Source: a virus
Length of the DNA stretch: 44,417 nucleotides
Reading direction: 5' to 3' (one strand)
IMG/VR virus record: IMGVR_UViG_3300048592_001015
Location: 1 to 44,417 of that record
A program made the translations under genes and the position numbers. This document shows, one piece after another, positions 14,830-23,743 of this stretch. Positions within the stretch are counted from its first letter, which is position 1. Each line of letters begins with the position of its first letter. The notes under the pieces are model-generated. The model had not been told where the DNA came from, ran no database searches, and saw nothing but the letters and a program-made list of their open reading frames with translations.

Positions 14830-17294
14830 TGGCTACCGCCGAACTCGTCGTTGCATTCAGTGCGAAGATCGATTCCCTCGAAGGATCGCTCAAGCGGGTT
14901 ACGACCGCGCTGGGTCAGTTGGAACAGAAGTCAACCGCTTCCCAGCGAGCGGTCGCCGACTCGACCAACCGCATGTCCGAGAGCTTCACGAAGGCGGCCG
15001 GGAATGTCCGCGCGTTCGTCGTGGCCTATGCCGGGATCCAGGCTGGGCAGGCCATCCGCCAGATTGTCCTGGCTGTCGACGATCTGCAGGCATCCTTCAC
15101 ACGGCTCCAGGTCATCACCGGCCTTACGAAGAGCTCGGTCCAGGGCATCGTCTCGGAGCTCCAGCGGGTATCGACGCAGACCGGCCAGCCTCTCGAGAAC
15201 ATGGTCAACCAGTTCCAGAGGTTCTACGTCGCGACCACTCAGCTCGGCGCATCTTCGCAGCAGGTGGAGCAGTTCGTCTCCGTGCTGGCTCGGTTCGCCC
15301 AGGTGTCGGGCGCAGGTCCGCAGGAAGCCGCCAACGCGATCACCCAGCTCGCCCAGGGTCTCGCCTCTGGTCGTCTGCAGGGCGACGAGCTGCGCTCCAT
15401 CATGGAGAACATGCCGGTCCTGGCCCAGGCCATCGCCCGCGAGCTCGGCGTGTCGGTTGGCGAACTCCGCAAGATGGGCTCGGAAGGGAAGCTCACCGCT
15501 GAGAACGTGTTCCCAGCGATCTTGCGTGCCGGGCAGCGCATGTCCGAAGCGATGCGGGGGGTGCCCCTCACTCTGCGTCAGGCGTGGGAAGCCTTTAAGA
15601 CTTCGGCCATCTCTGCGATTTCGGCAGTCGACTCCGCTATCGGTGCGAGCGAGTGGTTGCAGCGAGCCCTGGCCGGAACGGCGACGGCCGTCCAGAATAC
15701 CGCTCGTCGTTCCCTGGGCTTGGACTACACCCAGACTTCCGGGGCGAATCTGTCCGCTGTTCTGCAGAATAACCGCGAGCGTGCGGCTGAACTGGCAGAC
15801 GAGCTCAGGACTGTCAACAACCTGCTGACCGAAGCCGAGTCCCGCAGACGGCCTTTCCTGACTGGTCCTGCCGGAGCAGTTCGCACGGATGACAGGAATG
15901 AGCTTCGGCGTCGTAGGGACGCCCTTCAGGCAGAGGCAGCCGCCGTCGAAGCCGAAGTTCGTGATCTGGCCGAACGTGTCCGCATCGCCCAGCAACAAGA
16001 GGCTATCCGGCGAGAGCGCGAAGGTCGCGATGAACGGATTGCGGCTGCGACCAACGCGGCCCGCGATATCCGAGAGCAGGCCAACCCCCTACTGGAAGCG
16101 ACCCGCGAACGTGATGAGAGACTCGCTGCTCTCAACCGCACGTTAGAGGATCGCCGCGCTCGTGCTCGGGAGGAAGGTAACGTAGCCGAAATAGCGAGCA
16201 TCAATCGCTGGGGCCAGGAGCAGACCGCGGCCATCACCGCCATTTACGAGCGCGAGGCTCGGGCGGCCGGAGCCGGTGCGCGAGCCGCTGCCGAGCGTGC
16301 GGATGCTGAGCGCCGTCGCACGGAGCGTGAGAATCGCCAGCGCAGGCTGGCAGAGTCTCGTCAGGTCGAAGAGATCATGCGGGCGGCGGGCAATAGTATC
16401 GAGAGCCTGCGTCGTCAGTATGCGGAATGGGACGAGGCCCAGGAGCGTTCCGGCTCGAACTACGAGGAGTTCATCCGCAGAGTCCAGGGGGGCACGGCGG
16501 ACGTCGCTATCCTGTTCGATGCTGTTCGCCGTCAGGCCGAGCAGACCGCAGAAGCGATGTATCGCGCGGGCTACGATCCCCAGGAAGCCATCCGCACCTT
16601 GGGCGAAGAGCTCGGTCGGCTGCGTGATCGTCTCGTGGCCGTCGGCCAGGATCCAGGCGTGATCGACGCCGCTGTCCGGGGCAACGTGGAGCGGGCCACC
16701 CGTTCGCTGGACCAGCTCCGGGACAAGAGTGAGCAGACCTGGAAGGATATTGCGACCCAGGGCGCGCGGGCTTTCTCGACGGACCTTGCTGGATCGTTGA
16801 TTGACTTCGCCACCACCGGCGAAAGCAAGTTCGATGAAATGGCCGCGAACTTCGCCAAGAACATCGCCAAGATGATCGTCCAGATGATGATCCTCAAGGC
16901 TATCATGGCGGGCTTCAGCGCAGCAGGCTTTCCCCTCCAGGCTACGGGCGGAGTCGGCGGGCGATCTGCACCGTCCTCCAACCCCTATGGGGCCACGGGC
17001 GGGGGCCAGGGCGGGGCAGCGCGCTCTAGCGGCTCTAGCGGGGCTGCTTCTTACTTCTTGAGCAGTGGTGCGAGCCTCCCCAAGGTCCCGGCCCAGCAGG
17101 GGGGAGACGTGAATATCGTTGTCTACAACAATACGCAGAACTCGCAGGTCAAGACGCGAGAGTCGTCCGACAGCATGGGCAACAAGCGCATCGAAATGAT
17201 CATCGAGGAGGTCGTCAAGAACGGCTTCGCTGCCGGGCGATACGATCCAGTCATGAGAAGCTCATACGGCGTCAGCCGTCCTGGGAGGGTGTGA
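14829..17294 (+). CDS. Tape measure protein, 821 aa
   Basis: The longest helical protein of the tail module. Residues 75-235 match the tape-measure N-terminal domain (FTRLQVITGLTKSSVQGIVSEL, ANAITQLAQGLASGRLQGDELRSIMENMPVLAQAIA, ENVFPAILRAGQRM). Extended coiled coil rich in Arg/Glu/Ala runs from about 295 to 640. Then come a hydrophobic patch (FAKNIAKMIVQMMILKAIMAGFSAAGF) and a Gly/Ser-rich end. At about 0.15 nm per residue it predicts a tail near 120 nm. The start overlaps the previous stop as TGATG. Confidence 0.92.
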   Translation: MATAELVVAFSAKIDSLEGSLKRVTTALGQLEQKSTASQRAVADSTNRMSESFTKAAGNVRAFVVAYAGIQAGQAIRQIVLAVDDLQASFTRLQVITGLTKSSVQGIVSELQRVSTQTGQPLENMVNQFQRFYVATTQLGASSQQVEQFVSVLARFAQVSGAGPQEAANAITQLAQGLASGRLQGDELRSIMENMPVLAQAIARELGVSVGELRKMGSEGKLTAENVFPAILRAGQRMSEAMRGVPLTLRQAWEAFKTSAISAISAVDSAIGASEWLQRALAGTATAVQNTARRSLGLDYTQTSGANLSAVLQNNRERAAELADELRTVNNLLTEAESRRRPFLTGPAGAVRTDDRNELRRRRDALQAEAAAVEAEVRDLAERVRIAQQQEAIRREREGRDERIAAATNAARDIREQANPLLEATRERDERLAALNRTLEDRRARAREEGNVAEIASINRWGQEQTAAITAIYEREARAAGAGARAAAERADAERRRTERENRQRRLAESRQVEEIMRAAGNSIESLRRQYAEWDEAQERSGSNYEEFIRRVQGGTADVAILFDAVRRQAEQTAEAMYRAGYDPQEAIRTLGEELGRLRDRLVAVGQDPGVIDAAVRGNVERATRSLDQLRDKSEQTWKDIATQGARAFSTDLAGSLIDFATTGESKFDEMAANFAKNIAKMIVQMMILKAIMAGFSAAGFPLQATGGVGGRSAPSSNPYGATGGGQGGAARSSGSSGAASYFLSSGASLPKVPAQQGGDVNIVVYNNTQNSQVKTRESSDSMGNKRIEMIIEEVVKNGFAAGRYDPVMRSSYGVSRPGRV

Positions 17295-17644
17295 TGTCCT
17301 ACGCTGTCTGGCCCTTCGCCTGCCCGGCGTCTCTTCAGCAAGCCTCGAACCCGGCGCTCGTCCGCAGCACCGTGGATGATGGCTACCCGAAAGTCCGTCG
17401 CCGCTTCACGAAGACATGGCGGACCTTTCAGGTGACGTGGCGCCTGGACTGGTCGGAGTTCGACAATTTCTGGAACTTCCATGAAGTGGATTGCGGCGCC
17501 GGATCGGTGCCCTTCTACATCACCCATCCGATGACGCAGGAGCAGATTCTGGTCCGGTGGAAGGATCCGCCGCAGACCCAGGCCGACACGTCCACCAAGC
17601 CGATCTTCGCGATCTCCGGGGTTCTCGAGGAGGTCTTCTCGTAA
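17294..17644 (+). CDS. Minor tail protein, 116 aa
   Basis: A short protein (YPKVRRRFTKTWRTFQVTWRLDWSEFDNFWNFHEVDCGAGSVPFYI) resembling the lambda gpM/DUF2460-type distal tail components that follow the tape measure: 'vR.rft.....f.v.w.ls..e...f..f.......g..pF.i..P'. ATG 17294 overlaps the tape measure stop (TGATG). It is probably part of the distal tail ring. Confidence 0.65.
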   Translation: MSYAVWPFACPASLQQASNPALVRSTVDDGYPKVRRRFTKTWRTFQVTWRLDWSEFDNFWNFHEVDCGAGSVPFYITHPMTQEQILVRWKDPPQTQADTSTKPIFAISGVLEEVFS

Positions 17645-18120
17645 TGCCTCGCAGCCTAACCCCCCGCGCTATTCTCGAGGCTCAGCGCCAGAATAGCGAC
17701 GACACGTTCCTCGTGCTGCTGTCCATCCTGCTCAATGGAACGGCCGAGGACATTCATGTCGTCAACAATACGGTGAACATCACCTCCAGGGGGGTTGAAT
17801 ATCTGGCGTGTCCGTTCCAGATCGTCCTGCCTGATGATGTGGAATACGCCCTGACGAACGCTCGGCTGGAGCTGGACAATGTGGACCCGAAGATCTGGCA
17901 GGGCATTCGGCTGCTGAGCTTCGCCCCCGAAGTTCGGCTTGAGGTCATCCTAGCCAGCGACCCGGACTCGGTCATCTTGGGGAGCTCGGGCCTCAAACTG
18001 CGCGAAGCCTCTGCAACCAACACGGTCATCTCTGGCACCCTGGTCCCAGACACGATCTGGCAGGCAGGCTTTCCCGAGGGCGACTTCGACCCCCCGCAGA
18101 ACCGCGGGCTGTTCACGTGA
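17644..18120 (+). CDS. Minor tail protein (DUF1833-like), 158 aa
   Basis: The sequence starts RSLTPRAILEAQRQNSDDTFLVLLSI and continues with an ITSRGVEYLACPFQIVLPDD segment and LELDNVDPKIWQGIR. This matches the DUF1833 pattern found directly upstream of NlpC/P60 tail proteins in siphoviruses. The likely role is in the distal tail/tip complex. The longer upstream frame is a shadow of the previous gene; ATG 17644 follows its stop directly. Confidence 0.75.
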   Translation: MPRSLTPRAILEAQRQNSDDTFLVLLSILLNGTAEDIHVVNNTVNITSRGVEYLACPFQIVLPDDVEYALTNARLELDNVDPKIWQGIRLLSFAPEVRLEVILASDPDSVILGSSGLKLREASATNTVISGTLVPDTIWQAGFPEGDFDPPQNRGLFT

Positions 18121-18509
18121 GGGAGTTGATCGGCATACCCTACGTCAGCAAGGGTTCGTCCCTGTCTGGCGTAGACTGCTGGGGACTGGTCTGGCTCTAC
18201 CACCAGAAAGTCCTTGGACGGGAAGTGCCGCGCTATGCGAACGGCTACGACGAGGCCGAGTCCGATCAAGCATCTGCCATGATCCAGGCTGGCTGGTTGG
18301 ACTGGGAAAAGATTGCGCTGGGCACCGAGCGCCAGGGCGACGTCTTGGCCTTTCGCGGCTTGCGGACCAGCGCCGCGATCCATTGCGGGGTCGTGGTGGC
18401 GCCCGGTCAGTTCCTGCATTGTCTGCGGGGGCGGGCCACGTGTCTTGAGAAGTATGATCGGGGACTGTGGAAGTCCCTTCTTGTGAGGATTGGTCGATGG
18501 AACTCCTGA
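18117..18509 (+). CDS. NlpC/P60-family tail-tip peptidase, 130 aa
   Basis: A cysteine peptidase of the NlpC/P60 type: SGVDCWGLVWLYHQ holds the nucleophile Cys21, SAAIHCGVVVAPGQFLH supplies the catalytic His89, and a polar residue (His101) follows. It is the lambda gpK C-terminal domain equivalent. It cuts peptide stems of peptidoglycan at the tail tip during DNA entry and assists tip assembly. GTG 18117 overlaps the previous stop; its 3' end overlaps the tail-tip gene by 13 bp. Confidence 0.88.
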   Translation: MRELIGIPYVSKGSSLSGVDCWGLVWLYHQKVLGREVPRYANGYDEAESDQASAMIQAGWLDWEKIALGTERQGDVLAFRGLRTSAAIHCGVVVAPGQFLHCLRGRATCLEKYDRGLWKSLLVRIGRWNS

Positions 18510-21500
18510 TCCGCCCGAACGCGATCGACAGCCAGACGATCACGCATTATCTGGCTGAAGGCCCGACCCTTGAGGAGGCGCTGATCGCTTCTGGTTGGGA
18601 CATGGCCCTGCGCGACTTCACGATTGTCATCGTGAACAACCAGGAGGTCACGGCCTGGGGGGACTATCGCCCCAAGGAAGGAGACGTCATCCGAGTGATG
18701 CTGCGTCCCAGCGGTGGTCGTGGCGGCGGCGCAGGAAAGCAGATTCTCGCCGCGGTCGCTATCATCGTAGTGGCCATCGTCGCGGCGTATGCTGCCCCCA
18801 TCCTTGCGGGAGCTCTAGCACCGGCACTCGGCATCACTTCGGCTGCCGGTGTCGCTGCGCTCGGGGCGGGCATCGCCGCTGGCATCACGATTGCCGGGGC
18901 TCTGGCTATCGGGGCACTCGTCAAAGCCCCGTCCATGTCTCAGGGCACGATCGGCGCAAACCCCGACAATTCCTTCTCCGATTCCAATAGCATCTACTCG
19001 GTGTCGGGTGCTTCGAATTCGGTCAATCGCTACGGAGTCGTCCCGCGGCTCTACGGCCGTGTTCGTGTCACGCCTCCTCACGCAGTGGAACCGATCGTCG
19101 TTGCTTCTGGCCCGTCCCAGTCGCTGCGCGGCATTCTGGACTTCGGCTACGGCCCGCTCTCGGTCCAAGATATCCGCCTGGGCACCACGCCGATCAGCGA
19201 TTTCCCGACAGCCCGCTACGTCATCCATCCGTATTACAAGGCAGGTGACCCCCTTACGATCTATACCAACGACGAGGCGACACTCCAGGTTGGCGCTGTC
19301 CTGTCGCAGGGGGTGGACAACATCCGTCAGCTCCCGCAGAAGGCGAACGCCGCGTATTTCGAGTTCGGCTTCCCTGGCGGCCTCATTCAGTTTGATCAGC
19401 AGGGCAAGGCATACCTTCGCCGCGAGCACATTTCCATCTTCGCCCGTAGGGTCTCTGGCGGGGGGTGGTTCTCGGTCGGAGACGTTCCGCATTGGGCGTG
19501 GTATGACTCGTCCCATATCGGCGGTATCGGGCAGAGCGGCGATGTCCAGCTCGGCGTCTTGAACGTGGTCTACGCTCAGAACTCCAACCGCACCATCTTC
19601 GTGGACAGGAACGGCTTCGTTCCCTCTGCAGGTCAGTTTGTCCGCTGGGCAGGGGGGACCTATTCCGTCAACGCTGTCGGAACTGTGACGCCTCCCAAGT
19701 ATGCCTCGCAGACCAGGAGCGTCACCCTCAGCGACCTGCCCCCCGGCATCGCCTGGGGGAACTCGCTGCTGGGTCCGGATTACGCCATGATTCCCCTTTC
19801 GGAAGGGACCATGCCGTCTGTCTGGCGCCTCGGCTACAACCCGTCCGGCACGAACCTCTGGGTCACGTTTGGCCCATCGATCTACGACGTGGAGTTTCAC
19901 GGCCAAACGCGGGTGCCGCGCACCGTGACTGTCGCCATGATGATGCCTGACTACGATGAGTGGGAAGTCCTCGTCCGGCGGTCCACGCCAGAATCCACGG
20001 ATCCGCTCATTGCGAATGGTATCACATGGACCTCGGTGCGAGCTCAGGCTTGGGCCAGCCCGATCGCTCCCCGCCAGCCGCGCACGATCATGGAATTCGA
20101 GATCACCGCCACCGATCAAGTCAGTGGTCAGGTGGCCGCCATCAATGCTCTGGTCACTTCCATGCTTTACGACCCTCGTGTTGATCTGGTGGTTCCTACG
20201 CGGAACCCGGCGTGGGTCTATGCGGACTTGCTGACCGGCACGGCGAACAAGAACCGTATCGACTGGAGCCGTCTGGACGAAGCCAAACTGATCGAGTGGG
20301 CTGATTGGTGCGATGATCAGTCGCCCCAGGGCGATGCGAACGCTACCTGCGATCTGGCCATCGACTACCGCACAACGGTCGGAGAAGCCGCCCAGACCAT
20401 AGCGGCGGCGGGTAGGGCAATGCCCGTGGTCAGAGACGGCGCCTACTCCGTGATCATGGAGAACGAGGACCGCATCCCCGTTCAGATGTTCACCAACCGC
20501 AACGCTCGGGAGTTCAAGTTCACCCGTATGTGGGCAGACGAGCCGCACGGTGTGAAGATCCGCTACCTGTCCGAGGTCTCCTGGGACAGGGATGAGCAGA
20601 TTGTCTACATGGACGGCTACGACGCGAACAATTCCACGAAGTTCGACACGCTGGACCTCGTTGGCACCGTCCGTCCCCAGCAGGCATTCCGCATGGGTCG
20701 CTACTATCTCGGCCAGCTCCGCCTCCGCAAGGAGCGTTGCGAGCTCCAGGCCGATGTCGAGAACCTCGTGTGCCAGCGGGGGGACTTAGTCCAGGTCGCC
20801 CATGACCGTCTGCTCCGCAGCGCCGTCACCAGGGCAGTTTCCCTGGAGCGAGGCGTTCAGGTGAACATCGACTCCGACTTTGACCAGTCCGCATTGGTGA
20901 GCCAGCAAGCCGGGGATTACTGGCCCGGAAATGCGGGGACTCCGACAGGTATGCCGCCGGGATGGCTCGTGTCTGGCCAAGGCGGGGCCGGGGTGACCAC
21001 CGTCCAGGTAATCGGCAAGGGAGTAGACGAAGATGGCCTGGATTACTGCGACATTCGTCTGGCGTCGAACTCCCTGCTGACCAGCACCGTCTCTATCCGG
21101 CCGTTTGGGCAGGACAGCACGAATATCGCTGCTGAGATCAATAACGACGACGTGATCTATTACGAGCAACACGTGAAGCTCATCCAGGCGAACCTGTCCT
21201 ACACTCCCGTCTACAGCATGGACATCCAGCCGCTGAGCACGGTCGGCGGAGCTGGCATGGGGACTAATCAGGTAGCGGTGCTGCCCGACTTGTCTCAGGT
21301 CATGGACCTGTCCCTCGCGGATTCGGCCTATATCGGCGTCGAGGCTATCGGCCCGCGCACCGCCAACCCGGCGGTCGTTAATCAGGTGGTCCCCCTGTTC
21401 CGCATCAGCACGGTAGCGGGGCAGACTATGGACATCATCGTCCGCCTGTCCGGCGCCCGGATTCGTGTCCAGAACCGGAAGATCGACTATCTGGAGCGAT

Positions 21501-23740
21501 TCGATAACGCTGGGACGAACCTTCTGCCGAACTCGTCTGCAGAAGGGTCCGTCCTAGGCGTGCTTAGTGGCTCGGGGGGTGATGGGTCCACGCCGGGCCG
21601 TCTGCCGACCGGATGGTTCACGGCGCAGTATGCCGGTTGGACCCGTGAGGTCATTCGAATCGACAGAACGTGGAGCTTCTGGGACGTCGATGTTCGCTTG
21701 CGCGCGGATGCCGGGGCAGCGTATTGCTCTGTCGTCTTCAGCGAGATCCAAGATCTTCCCCCGTCCAAGATCTTCTCGTGTGGGGTTCTGGTTCAGCAGG
21801 TGTCCGTAATCGGCAGTCCGCCGACTTATGCCACGAGGGTCACGGCATACACGGAAGACGACACCTTCATCCAGAATAACCAGACCAACCAGACGCTCAG
21901 CACCAACAACGTCACGTGGGAAGAGCAGTTGAACGTGAACTACTCGGGGGTGTCTGGAGCGGAGCGTTTCGTCTTTGCGTTCATTGTGACCCCCGCCGTT
22001 GGTCAGGCTACAGACGTCACGCTCCGGTTCCGCCTGCCTATCGCCACCGAAGGCTCGACCTCGCCAATCAACAGCCTGCCAGCAGAGGATCCCCCGCCGT
22101 CCTACTACGCCGATATCCGCCTCTCGGATGGGACGCTCCTCAGCTCGGTGCCTGTCCTGGACCAGCCCGCTTCAGATGCTCTGGTGTTCGACCAGGGTGT
22201 CACTGCTCGCATGGGTCCGGAGGACATCATTGCCCTGGGGGGTTTGGAGACCGAGACGACTGAGTGGATCGTGGACGGCATCGTTCCCGGTTCGGACCTC
22301 AGCGCAACCCTCAACCTCATCGAATACGCGCCGGAGCTCCAGACCGTGGACTCGGAGCCGATTCCGCCATACATTCCGCCGAACAGCGACACGGGCTTCG
22401 TCGAGCAGCTCGGCCCTGTCCGCAACGCGAATCTTCTGATCGCCCAGGGATACAGCGGAGCGTTCGCGGTCTCCTTCCTCAAGGCATCCTGGCTTCCCCC
22501 CTCCTACTCGGCGGCGCACTATGTCATCGAGAGGGTGCTCTCCCTGACTGGTCTTGGCAATAGACAGATCGTAGCCCAGACCAGCGACACGAGCTACAGT
22601 GATGTCCTGCCGACCGAAGGTATCCCGGCCACCGGCGCGCCCGTCTCCTACTTCATCACGCCGGTCACCAATCGCGGCCAGCGGGGGGAGGAGCTCGAGA
22701 TTACTGGGACGGTGTTCCCGGACACGGCTGCTCCGGATGCCCCCGTGCTGACCTCGAACGTCATGGGAACGATGACTCGGCTCCTGTGGACGATACCCAA
22801 GGCGCCGGACGTCGTATCCTATCAGATTCGGTGGTCGCCCGATTACACGACCTCTGCCTGGAACAGGATGCAGATCCTGGTGGGGTCGGTGACCGGCTCC
22901 ACGAATACGGTGTCTGTCCACACTCGTTCTGGCCTGTATGCCATCCGGGCTCTTGATCGTGCGGGGAACTGGTCGCCGGCGTCGTTCACCAGGACGCTGG
23001 TTGAGATGGCCCCGGCGGTGGACTCGTCCTATGAAATGGGCGGGCCTCCCTGGAACGGCACGTTCGAGAATGTGGAGATCAACGGTGACGGGGATCTGGT
23101 TCTGTCGATCGACCCCTCCACCGGGGAATACTTCCCGTCGGGCTTTTTCTACTTCGACAATCCTCTTTCCCTCCAGCAGGTCTGGGGGGTGCGGATCCAG
23201 GCCAACACGGACATCACCTCCCTGCCGGATGACCCGGATAGTTCGGCACACGATGCTCAGGTCATCATGTCGGTCCTCAAGACCCTTCCGCTCCTGAATT
23301 CGGCGTGGTTCACCCCCCTGGCGAATGCGGTGCCCCTGGCGGGCAGCCCGACGGCCTTCGGACAGTGGACGCCGGTCATCGAAGAATGGATGGACGGGAA
23401 GGTGTTCTACTCTGGTGTCTGGCTGCGGAGCTTCGACGGCATCACGACTCCGGTTGTCAAGGCGGCGAAGGCCGAGCTCTTCTTCGATCCACGCCAGGAG
23501 GCGGGCAACGACGTCCCAGCGCCGGGGGGTGTTCTGCAAGTCACCTACCGGTTCCCATTCGTGGAGACCCCCGGTCTTCAGATCACTCTCAACAACGGCG
23601 ATCGGGACGATTTCATTATTCGCACGGCGAGTAGCCCGACAGGGTTCACCGTCGAGATTCGCAGCGGCAATGGTCAGCTCGTCCCTGGTCGGAACATTGA
23701 CTGGGTCGCTATCGGCTACGGCATCGGTCTTGGAGGATAA
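18497..23740 (+). CDS. Tail-tip / central fibre protein (gpJ-like), 1747 aa
   Basis: The largest protein. The N-terminal 75 residues form a ubiquitin-like/beta-grasp segment similar to lambda gpI/gpL-linked domains (MELLIRPNAID...VIRVMLRPSGG). It is fused to a strongly hydrophobic Ala/Ile stretch (about residues 80-140) that could insert in a membrane. A gpJ-like body follows (YGRVRVTPPHAVEP, ILDFGYGPLSVQDIRLG). Then come a phage-tail baseplate-hub-like region with KFTRMWADEPHGVKIRYLSE and fibronectin-type and beta-sandwich segments towards the C-terminus (APDAPVLTSNVMGTMTRLLW). It probably recognises the receptor and triggers DNA release. Confidence 0.88.
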   Translation: MELLIRPNAIDSQTITHYLAEGPTLEEALIASGWDMALRDFTIVIVNNQEVTAWGDYRPKEGDVIRVMLRPSGGRGGGAGKQILAAVAIIVVAIVAAYAAPILAGALAPALGITSAAGVAALGAGIAAGITIAGALAIGALVKAPSMSQGTIGANPDNSFSDSNSIYSVSGASNSVNRYGVVPRLYGRVRVTPPHAVEPIVVASGPSQSLRGILDFGYGPLSVQDIRLGTTPISDFPTARYVIHPYYKAGDPLTIYTNDEATLQVGAVLSQGVDNIRQLPQKANAAYFEFGFPGGLIQFDQQGKAYLRREHISIFARRVSGGGWFSVGDVPHWAWYDSSHIGGIGQSGDVQLGVLNVVYAQNSNRTIFVDRNGFVPSAGQFVRWAGGTYSVNAVGTVTPPKYASQTRSVTLSDLPPGIAWGNSLLGPDYAMIPLSEGTMPSVWRLGYNPSGTNLWVTFGPSIYDVEFHGQTRVPRTVTVAMMMPDYDEWEVLVRRSTPESTDPLIANGITWTSVRAQAWASPIAPRQPRTIMEFEITATDQVSGQVAAINALVTSMLYDPRVDLVVPTRNPAWVYADLLTGTANKNRIDWSRLDEAKLIEWADWCDDQSPQGDANATCDLAIDYRTTVGEAAQTIAAAGRAMPVVRDGAYSVIMENEDRIPVQMFTNRNAREFKFTRMWADEPHGVKIRYLSEVSWDRDEQIVYMDGYDANNSTKFDTLDLVGTVRPQQAFRMGRYYLGQLRLRKERCELQADVENLVCQRGDLVQVAHDRLLRSAVTRAVSLERGVQVNIDSDFDQSALVSQQAGDYWPGNAGTPTGMPPGWLVSGQGGAGVTTVQVIGKGVDEDGLDYCDIRLASNSLLTSTVSIRPFGQDSTNIAAEINNDDVIYYEQHVKLIQANLSYTPVYSMDIQPLSTVGGAGMGTNQVAVLPDLSQVMDLSLADSAYIGVEAIGPRTANPAVVNQVVPLFRISTVAGQTMDIIVRLSGARIRVQNRKIDYLERFDNAGTNLLPNSSAEGSVLGVLSGSGGDGSTPGRLPTGWFTAQYAGWTREVIRIDRTWSFWDVDVRLRADAGAAYCSVVFSEIQDLPPSKIFSCGVLVQQVSVIGSPPTYATRVTAYTEDDTFIQNNQTNQTLSTNNVTWEEQLNVNYSGVSGAERFVFAFIVTPAVGQATDVTLRFRLPIATEGSTSPINSLPAEDPPPSYYADIRLSDGTLLSSVPVLDQPASDALVFDQGVTARMGPEDIIALGGLETETTEWIVDGIVPGSDLSATLNLIEYAPELQTVDSEPIPPYIPPNSDTGFVEQLGPVRNANLLIAQGYSGAFAVSFLKASWLPPSYSAAHYVIERVLSLTGLGNRQIVAQTSDTSYSDVLPTEGIPATGAPVSYFITPVTNRGQRGEELEITGTVFPDTAAPDAPVLTSNVMGTMTRLLWTIPKAPDVVSYQIRWSPDYTTSAWNRMQILVGSVTGSTNTVSVHTRSGLYAIRALDRAGNWSPASFTRTLVEMAPAVDSSYEMGGPPWNGTFENVEINGDGDLVLSIDPSTGEYFPSGFFYFDNPLSLQQVWGVRIQANTDITSLPDDPDSSAHDAQVIMSVLKTLPLLNSAWFTPLANAVPLAGSPTAFGQWTPVIEEWMDGKVFYSGVWLRSFDGITTPVVKAAKAELFFDPRQEAGNDVPAPGGVLQVTYRFPFVETPGLQITLNNGDRDDFIIRTASSPTGFTVEIRSGNGQLVPGRNIDWVAIGYGIGLGG

Positions 23741-23743
23741 GAC

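Noticed and set aside
18117-18509. NlpC/P60 protein as the lysis endolysin
   Set aside because: Its place between DUF1833-like and gpJ-like genes and its overlaps mark it as the tail-tip peptidase.
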